A stretch of DNA of 63,232 bases, from assembly GCA_964583605.1 (NCBI GenBank), contig CAZOWL010000009.1:1-63232 (forward strand), read 5' to 3'. The number at the start of each line of letters is the position of its first letter. The stretch's first letter is position 1. A model generated the notes under the pieces. It made no database searches. It saw only the letters and a list, made by a program, of their open reading frames with translations, and was not told the origin of the DNA. Positions 57,994 to 63,232 of this stretch are shown one piece after another. The stretch comes from CAZOWL01 sp964583605. Its GTDB lineage: Bacteria > Pseudomonadota > Gammaproteobacteria > Chromatiales > Chromatiaceae. Both the position numbers and the translations under genes were made by a program.

Positions 57994-59034
57994 ATGCAAT
58001 ACAGACGACTCGGCACAACCGAGATCGACGTGAGCGCCTTGTGCCTGGGCACCATGACGTTCGGCGAGCAGAACACCGAAGAGGAGGCCCATCAACAGCT
58101 CGATGCGGCAGTGGCGGCCGGCATCAACTTCATCGACACGGCAGAGATCTACCCGGTACCGCCTCGCGTGGAGACCCAGGGCCTCACCGAGACCTACATC
58201 GGCAGTTGGCTGGCCCGCCGGGGCGGTCGCGAGCGACTTGTCCTCGCCACCAAAGTGGCAGGACCGGGGGATTGGATTGCTTACCTCCGGGGAGGCACCA
58301 ACCGCCTTGACCGGCGCAACATCGAAGCGGCTTTGGACGACAGCCTGCGTCGCTTACGCACCGACTATATCGATCTCTATCAGCTGCATTGGCCTGACCG
58401 GGAGACCAATTTCTTCGGCAAGCTTGGTTACGCCCATCCAGGGGAGGACACCAGCGTGCCGTTGCTCGAGACATTGCAGATCCTTGGCGATCTCGTCTCG
58501 GCCGGCAAGGTGCGCTACATCGGTGTCTCGAACGAGACGCCTTGGGGCTTGATGACGCTCTTGCGTCTCGCTGAGACGCATCGTTTGCCGCGTCCGGTGA
58601 GCATCCAGAACCCCTACAACCTGTTGAATCGGACCTTCGAGGTCGGTCTCGCGGAGATTGCTATCCGCGAGCGCTGCGGGTTGTTAGCCTATTCGCCGCT
58701 CGCCTTCGGCATGCTGACCGGGAAGTACCTAGACGGCAGGCGGCCGGCCGGCGCGCGGTTGACGCTCTTCGAACGCTTTACCCGCTACTCGAACCGCGAG
58801 AGTCAGCACGCGACGGCCGAGTATGTCGAGCTGGCGCGACGCTATGGCCTGAGCCCCGTCCAGATGGCCCTCGCGTATGTCACGAGTCGCCCGTTCGTTA
58901 CCGCCAACATCCTCGGCGCAACGAGCTTGGTGCAGCTGAACGAGGACCTCGCGAGTGACCAGTTCATGCTAAGCGAAGCACTCGAGGCGGAGATCGAGGC
59001 CATCCATACACGGCAGCCCAACCCTGCGCCCTAA
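57994..59034 (+). CDS. tas: NADP(H)-dependent aldo-keto reductase Tas
   Basis: The 346-residue TIM-barrel oxidoreductase has the same length as E. coli Tas and its characteristic features: MQYRRLGTTEIDVSALCLGTMTFGEQN, the catalytic Tyr and Asp in FIDTAEIYPVPPRVETQGLTE, the Lys in ATKVAGP, the YIDLYQLHWPDRETNFFG insertion and the nucleotide-binding SIQNPYNLLNR and GATSLVQLNEDL. The physiological substrate is not known. GAGGAG lies 5 bases before the ATG. Confidence 0.93.
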   Translation: MQYRRLGTTEIDVSALCLGTMTFGEQNTEEEAHQQLDAAVAAGINFIDTAEIYPVPPRVETQGLTETYIGSWLARRGGRERLVLATKVAGPGDWIAYLRGGTNRLDRRNIEAALDDSLRRLRTDYIDLYQLHWPDRETNFFGKLGYAHPGEDTSVPLLETLQILGDLVSAGKVRYIGVSNETPWGLMTLLRLAETHRLPRPVSIQNPYNLLNRTFEVGLAEIAIRERCGLLAYSPLAFGMLTGKYLDGRRPAGARLTLFERFTRYSNRESQHATAEYVELARRYGLSPVQMALAYVTSRPFVTANILGATSLVQLNEDLASDQFMLSEALEAEIEAIHTRQPNPAP

Positions 59035-59100
59035 GCCGCATGATGGGCTGTTAATCGCTGCCGGCTCCCCACCGGATGATCCCAGGGCAGGCAAACACCG

Positions 59101-61569
59101 TCAGAGCCTCTGCGTCCACTCATCTATCGGCATCGGCTTACCGAACAGAAATCCTTGGTAGGCCTTGCAGCCATGCCTGTGCAGGAACTCACGCTGGGCC
59201 TGGGTTTCCACGCCCTCAGCGATGGCGGTTAGACCTAGCGATTGGCTCATCGCCAGAATCGCCTGCACAATGGCGGCATCGTTCGGGTCGCGGGTCACGT
59301 CACGGACGAAGGACCGATCGATCTTCACCTCATCTAAGGGCAGGCGTTTCAGATAGAGCAGAGACGAGTAGCCGGTGCCGAAATCGTCGAGGGAAAACCC
59401 GATTCCCAGGTCATTCAATTGCTGCATCTTGCTGATCACATCTTCGACGTTGCTCAGCACGACGCTCTCGGTCAGCTCGAGCTTGAGCCGAGCCGGATTG
59501 GTACCGCTGAGCCACAGACTCTCCCGGACCTGCTCGACGAAATCCGGTTGGTGGAACTGCCGGGCACTGACGTTGACGGACAGCCTTAGATCGCGGGTGC
59601 GCGGTTCCCTCTCCCATTGCTTGAGCTGCGCAAGTGCCGTCTCGAGCGCCCATTGGCCGATGAGCACGATCAGGCCGGATTCCTCGGCCAAGGAGATGAA
59701 TTGGCTGGGGAGGACTGGCTCCCGCCCCGGTGGCCGCCAGCGGATCAATGCCTCGGCGCCGAGGAGCCGTCCTTGCTCGTCTACCTGGGGCTGGTAGTAG
59801 AGACAGAGCTCATTCTTGCTCAACCCGCGCCGCAAGGCGGCCTCTAGGGCGGCGCGGGATTCAATAGTGGCCTGCATCGTGGGGTTGAAGAAACGGATCG
59901 TATTGCGACCCGCATCCTTTGCCTGGTAGAGCGCAACATCGGCCTGTTTGATCAGGCTCTCGGCCGATTCCCCCTGACCGTGGAACAAGGTCACGCCGAT
60001 GCTGGTGGTGCTGAAGTGCTCGCCCTGATTGCTGGCCAGCAGGTAGGGCTCATTGAGGACACTCCGTATCTTCTCGGCAATACTCTCGGCATGCGCCGCC
60101 GCAAGCCGATCCGATTGCCCCAATCCCTCCAGGAGGACGATGTATTCGTCGCCACCCATGCGGGAAACGGTATCCTGGTGGCGAAGCGTCTCCGTGAGAC
60201 GCTGCGCGACCTCAATCAGCAAGCGATCGCCGATATCGTGTCCCAGGCTATCATTGATGCTCTTGAATTGGTCGAGATCCAGGATCATCAAGGCACCGAT
60301 TTCCTTGCTGCGTTGGCTGGCGATCAGCGCCTGACCCAGACGGTCCATGAGCAGCCGTCGATTCGGTAGATGAGTGAGCGGATCGAAGTAGGCGAGATGG
60401 CGTATCTCATCCTCCGCACGCCTACGGTCGGTGATGTCCTCGATGACAGCGATACCCCCTCCCGTCCGCCCATCGACGCCCCGAAGCGGTGCGCAGGCCA
60501 TCGATAGCAGCAGCTGGGCCCCGGTGCGGCTTGAGAGGTACTCGCCTTCGTATGCGCTCGCAGATCCTTCGATGGCCTCCCGCAGTGCGGGCAGTAGACG
60601 CTGATCATTGAGGGTCGTCAGGTCGAGGCCGATGAGGTCGTCCTTGGGCACCTCAATGATTTCAGCAAAACGATCGTTGCAGTAGGTGATAATCAGGTCG
60701 TTGCTGTAGTGCAGGATCCCGGTGGGTAGGTATTGGAGGATGAGCCGATACCGTTCCTCGCTGGCCTGCAGCGTCGCCTCGGTTTGCCGGTGCTGGGCGA
60801 GGGCCGACTCGGCGGTGTAACGGGCCAGCTCGAGCCTTTCGGCCAGGTGCTGCTGTTCCAGCCCCAATCGTATTGAGACCTCGAGGGTTTCTTGCAGGTA
60901 GCGAGCACTGGCGATGATCGCGGCCAGGAAGACGATTGTCACGCATCCGAACGCCCAGTGAAGCGAAGAATCGCCCTGCAGCAAGACGACAGGGATCACG
61001 GGGACGACCACCGGCAACGCGAAGGCCAAGAATGCCCCAGGTACCGGCGCCAAGAAGGGGACGGCCCCAGCGACCATTCCAGCCAAGACGAGGCCAGTGA
61101 ACAGCATTGCGCCATCGGGGGCCTGCCACATGAATAGCACGGTTCCCGCTCCCCATGCGGCGGCGGCCAGCCCGGTTGTCGCGATGTAGCGATTGCGCCA
61201 TTGCATCGCATCGAGGGCATTTGGTTTCGCCGCCACGAACCGACAAGCGAGCAAGTAGCGTCCCAGGCTGATCGTGGCGACGATGCACCACCATAGGAGG
61301 GCCATACCCCTCGAGGCATGCGACGCGACGTTGACGTAGGCGAGCAAGGCGGCATTGACCGAATGTGCGCCCGCTGCAATTCCAGCATTGCGAAACAGCA
61401 GTGCGGTCTTCTGTCGCTGGACTTCGATTTCGATATCGGGGGACGTGATGTCGTTAGGAGAGGAAACGGAACTTGCAGTCCATGCGTCCCGCATGTCGCG
61501 AGCCTGCACTGTCTTTCCGGAACGCCGATGGCCAGCAGCCAGAATTTGGGGTATCTCTCGTCCGATCAC
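59101..61569 (-). CDS. Membrane PAS-GGDEF-EAL cyclic-di-GMP protein
   Basis: The 822-residue protein has about six membrane helices (residues 65-222), a coiled-coil linker, a PAS domain (about 268-385) and a GGDEF domain (388-545). The GGDEF signature loop reads GGDEY (472-476), with DLDQFKSINDSLGHDIGD present. The EAL domain runs to the end and keeps AEALIRW, ELTESVV, DDFGTGYSS and KIDRSFV, so phosphodiesterase activity is likely. Phe-to-Tyr in GGDEF may still allow cyclase or GTP-binding activity. The cytoplasmic N terminus is long (about 60 residues) and a later start such as ATG codon 26 is possible. The gene stands alone. Confidence 0.92.
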   Translation of the reverse strand: MIGREIPQILAAGHRRSGKTVQARDMRDAWTASSVSSPNDITSPDIEIEVQRQKTALLFRNAGIAAGAHSVNAALLAYVNVASHASRGMALLWWCIVATISLGRYLLACRFVAAKPNALDAMQWRNRYIATTGLAAAAWGAGTVLFMWQAPDGAMLFTGLVLAGMVAGAVPFLAPVPGAFLAFALPVVVPVIPVVLLQGDSSLHWAFGCVTIVFLAAIIASARYLQETLEVSIRLGLEQQHLAERLELARYTAESALAQHRQTEATLQASEERYRLILQYLPTGILHYSNDLIITYCNDRFAEIIEVPKDDLIGLDLTTLNDQRLLPALREAIEGSASAYEGEYLSSRTGAQLLLSMACAPLRGVDGRTGGGIAVIEDITDRRRAEDEIRHLAYFDPLTHLPNRRLLMDRLGQALIASQRSKEIGALMILDLDQFKSINDSLGHDIGDRLLIEVAQRLTETLRHQDTVSRMGGDEYIVLLEGLGQSDRLAAAHAESIAEKIRSVLNEPYLLASNQGEHFSTTSIGVTLFHGQGESAESLIKQADVALYQAKDAGRNTIRFFNPTMQATIESRAALEAALRRGLSKNELCLYYQPQVDEQGRLLGAEALIRWRPPGREPVLPSQFISLAEESGLIVLIGQWALETALAQLKQWEREPRTRDLRLSVNVSARQFHQPDFVEQVRESLWLSGTNPARLKLELTESVVLSNVEDVISKMQQLNDLGIGFSLDDFGTGYSSLLYLKRLPLDEVKIDRSFVRDVTRDPNDAAIVQAILAMSQSLGLTAIAEGVETQAQREFLHRHGCKAYQGFLFGKPMPIDEWTQRL

Positions 61570-61672
61570 TGAAGCTTTCCTGGCCTATAACAGATCTCCC
61601 TGCGACGGCCGGTGATGGTCCCGGAGAGCCAAGTAAGCTTTGCCCAGACGTCTATGCCCGGCGGATCGCCAT

Positions 61673-61695
61673 GCTCGCCGCGCATCGCGGCGAGC
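61673..61695. repeat. Perfect 10-bp inverted repeat
   Basis: GCTCGCCGCG and CGCGGCGAGC flank a 3-base CAT loop about 105 bases upstream of the GGDEF-EAL start codon. There is no T-run on either side. It could be an operator or mRNA leader structure, or the relic of a mobile element end. Confidence 0.45.
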
Positions 61696-61881
61696 GTTTG
61701 CCTGGCGCGTTGCCAATGTACTGGCTGCTCTCGGCGCCCCACGTGATGCACTCGGCAAAATGGCCTCTTGCACACGCGCGTTAGCGTGCCGAGGTTGGGA
61801 GTTTGCGCAGATCTGCCGGTGCAGGGTGCCCCGCGGCGGCCGGATGAGCCGATTGCGTGTGCCCTGGAAGGGCTGTCCAGC

Positions 61882-62136
61882 CTATTGGCGGGAGCCAGTC
61901 ACCTCGGCCGGTAGAAGGGTCGTGATTCTTGTCAGCACTCGTGCTAGACCTGGGCTCTGTGTCGGACTGACGTCGACCTTAAGCACTCTGGCCTGATCGG
62001 CGCGACGCCGATAGCGGATGTGCTCGCGCAGCAGGAAGGTGGCCATCAACGCCGGTGGTACGGCCGCTTGCATGCGATCCGGCTGCTCGAGACTCACGGC
62101 GATGGACAGTGCCTGGATCCGGGCGGCGTGCTGCGG
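61882..62136 (-). pseudogene. In-frame continuation after the TAG of the 58-codon gene
   Basis: Directly after the TAG that ends the small gene at 62137, the same minus-strand frame stays open for 84 codons. It reads PQHAARIQALSIAVSLEQPD then RMQAAVPPALMATFLLREHI and RYRR before a TAG at 61882-61884. The composition is protein-like with helical repeats of hydrophobic residues. A single CAG-to-TAG change could have split an original gene of about 143 codons. Translation could restart at a GTG (62097). Confidence 0.35.
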
Positions 62137-62313
62137 CTACTCGGAGAGAGCTGCGAGCAGGTCACGGGACAGGGCCGCGGCCTCATCGTCCGCAAGAGGG
62201 TGGTCACCCAGGAACGCATACTCTTGGGCGAACGCCGCGAATTCCGGGCTGGCTGCGGTGAGCTTCTGCAGCAGCCAGGAGATCTGAGCATCGGTCATTG
62301 GTTGAGCGGTCAT
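62137..62313 (-). CDS. Small hypothetical protein (58 residues)
   Basis: A frame from ATG 62313 to TAG 62137-62139 encodes an acidic, Ala-rich helical peptide beginning MTAQPMTDAQISWLLQKLTA and ending SRDLLAALSE. Codon use looks coding, with G/C in most third positions. I recognise no domain. It may be a genuine small gene or the 5' half of a gene broken by the TAG. Confidence 0.4.
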   Translation of the reverse strand: MTAQPMTDAQISWLLQKLTAASPEFAAFAQEYAFLGDHPLADDEAAALSRDLLAALSE

Positions 62314-62929
62314 GCGGTTTTTTTGCCTTCCAGGTGCTTGCGTATCAGGATGCCGAACCTACCGCGCACGGCGTTTGGGCACAATAGCCGGCGAACGAAT
62401 GCACACCATTGCGCGCGTAGACGGATCTATCGCGCCTCTTGGGCGATCCGGTCCGAGTCGATCCGGCCTGGGCATCCTGGCGGTGCACCTATCGAGCGGC
62501 GAAGGCGGGTTGCGCTCGTGCTTGAAGCGGGCGCTTGAGATCGAATCCGCCCGGGCGGTATCGTCAGCGCGAGGCAGGGCCTCGCGGGCGATCGTGGGAT
62601 GTTGGGTGTCGAGCTCGGGGCCCGAATCTCGCCACCAGCCTCAATCCACCTCGTTGGCGACGGCGCCCCCGCCGTGCTGAGCGGGATCCGCACGGCATCG
62701 ACGATCTTAGCGAACCGCCAACCTGGGATTTGGCCCTGTCGCCCGAGGCCCCCGAAAACGGCCTGCCGCCAAAGGGAATGGTCGCGTATTAGTGTTGGCC
62801 GCATCAAAGCGCCGGATATCGAACCTTGAATATCCGCTACCATATCGATCCCGTGATATACCGCTCTTATCTCATATTTTCTCTCAAGACTCTAGCACAA
62901 CAGGCTGAAGATGTTTTACCCTTGGCCGC
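62314..62929. other. Gene-poor region before the terminal transposase
   Basis: This 616-base stretch has no frame that I can recognise on either strand. Overlapping open frames (for example on both strands at 62427-62843) are rich in Arg, Pro and Ser, typical of non-coding GC-rich DNA. The last 100 bases before the transposase become A/T-richer, and one end of the insertion element may lie there. Confidence 0.4.
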
Positions 62930-63143
62930 ATGAACGATTATACGCTCGGGGCTGAGAAGCTCGCGGAACTGCGGGGGGCCCATCGCAAAACCCGCGACAA
63001 GCGCGAGGCCGACCGCATCAAGGCGGTGGTGCTACTGGCCACGGGCTGGCGGGCTGAAGAGGTGGCCGAGGTCCTGCAGGTTGACCCCAATACGGTGCGC
63101 AACCACTTCAAACGCTATCAACAAGGCGGTCTCGACGCCTTAG
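62930..63143 (+). mobile_element. IS630-type transposase, N-terminal part only
   Basis: The frame from ATG 62930 starts MNDYTLGAEKLAELRGAH and includes DKREADRIKAVVLLATGW, EVAEVLQVDPNTVRNHFKRY and QQGGLDAL. This is the helix-turn-helix DNA-binding region of IS630-family transposases. After about residue 71 the typical continuation is lost. The frame remains open to the window edge but reads unrelated residues, so the gene is interrupted at about 63143. The catalytic DDE domain is absent from the window. Confidence 0.85.
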
Positions 63144-63232
63144 TTATTAAAGGATTAAGGACGGTGTCAGGTCTTGCGTTTTGCCTCTCTTGCCCGAAGC
63201 ACGATGCGGCTGACGCCCGAGCAGTGGAGGCC
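63144..63232 (+). mobile_element. Second element or foreign junction interrupting the transposase
   Basis: From about 63141 the sequence TTATTAAAGGATTAAGGACG followed by GTGTCAGGTCTTGCGTTTTG replaces the IS630 reading frame. To my recollection, strings of this kind (AAGGACGGTGTCAGGTCTTG) occur just upstream of IS200/REP-associated (Y1) transposase genes. The element is cut by the window edge. An ATG at 63204 opens a frame MRLTPEQWR at the very end. Confidence 0.45.

Larger units (their letters stand above)
61570..62136. other. Gene-poor region upstream of the GGDEF-EAL gene
   Basis: This 567-base stretch has no convincing intact gene. It contains a perfect 10-bp hairpin at 61673-61695 and the downstream half of a minus-strand reading frame interrupted by a stop codon (see 61882-62136). 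Confidence 0.4.

Noticed and set aside
62427..62843. 138-codon minus-strand frame before the transposase
   Set aside because: Arg/Pro/Ser-rich composition, overlapping open frames on the other strand, and no recognised motif. Treated as non-coding or too decayed to name.

Overview
The window is 63 kb of GC-rich chromosome that is almost entirely housekeeping genes in conserved gammaproteobacterial order. Characteristic blocks are hisBAIE-tatABC, gltBD, pilMNOPQ-aroKB, ftsYEX-rpoH beside a divergent M16 pair-rsmD-coaD-ferredoxin block, groESL, aroQ-accBC-prmA-dusB-fis-purH-purD, and an uvrD/hemE divergent pair. The Chromatium-type 2[4Fe-4S] ferredoxin, a CbbY-type phosphatase beside a class II aldolase, a perfect CIRCE operator in front of groES and the general gene order suggest a purple sulfur bacterium or close relative (Chromatiaceae or Ectothiorhodospiraceae-like). 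No photosynthesis or sulfur-oxidation gene is in the window, so that placement is inference.

Layout. 1-1.1 kb: a Uma2-family nuclease and the remnant of a second one. 1.1-5.3 kb: histidine genes hisB, hisA, hisI, hisE (hisH and hisF are missing from the cluster) and the Tat export genes, with an unusually long TatC. 5.4-11.5 kb: glutamate synthase. 11.8-18.8 kb: type IV pilus assembly genes followed by aroK and aroB. 19.3-22.4 kb: a conserved unknown gene, citrate synthase and malate dehydrogenase. 22.6-27.7 kb: rpmE, hemW, uvrD and divergent hemE. 27.7-31.4 kb: rpoH, ftsX, ftsE, ftsY. 31.6-35.8 kb: two M16 peptidase-like proteins, rsmD, coaD and ferredoxin. 35.9-38.4 kb: an ABC importer of the nitrate/taurine/thiamine-precursor type. 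38.7-41.3 kb: groEL, groES, fxsA. 41.5-44.7 kb: cutA, a DsbD with a duplicated periplasmic domain, and a TlpA-like thioredoxin. 44.9-49.7 kb: aroQ, accB, accC, prmA, dusB, fis. 50.1-56.5 kb: purH, an LpxA-like acyltransferase, purD, a CbbY-type phosphatase, an aldolase fused to a Dabb domain, and a rhodanese. 56.5-61.6 kb: a radical SAM protein, a Tas-type aldo/keto reductase, and a membrane PAS-GGDEF-EAL protein. 61.6-63.2 kb: gene-poor DNA with a nonsense-split reading frame and, at the edge, an IS630-type transposase start that runs into sequence of another element.

Functional links. aroK, aroB and aroQ supply three shikimate steps. accB and accC are two of the four acetyl-CoA carboxylase genes. 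The Tat, DsbD/TlpA, rhodanese and M16 genes serve the cell envelope. Heat-shock control is visible twice: rpoH itself, and a consensus sigma70 promoter overlapped by CIRCE at groESL. I found no clear defence island, CRISPR array, prophage, rRNA or tRNA. The most unusual points are domain architectures (DsbD with two alpha domains, aldolase-Dabb fusion, TatC tail), the LpxA paralogue inside a purine operon, the gapped his operon, and several short repeat arrays in intergenic DNA.
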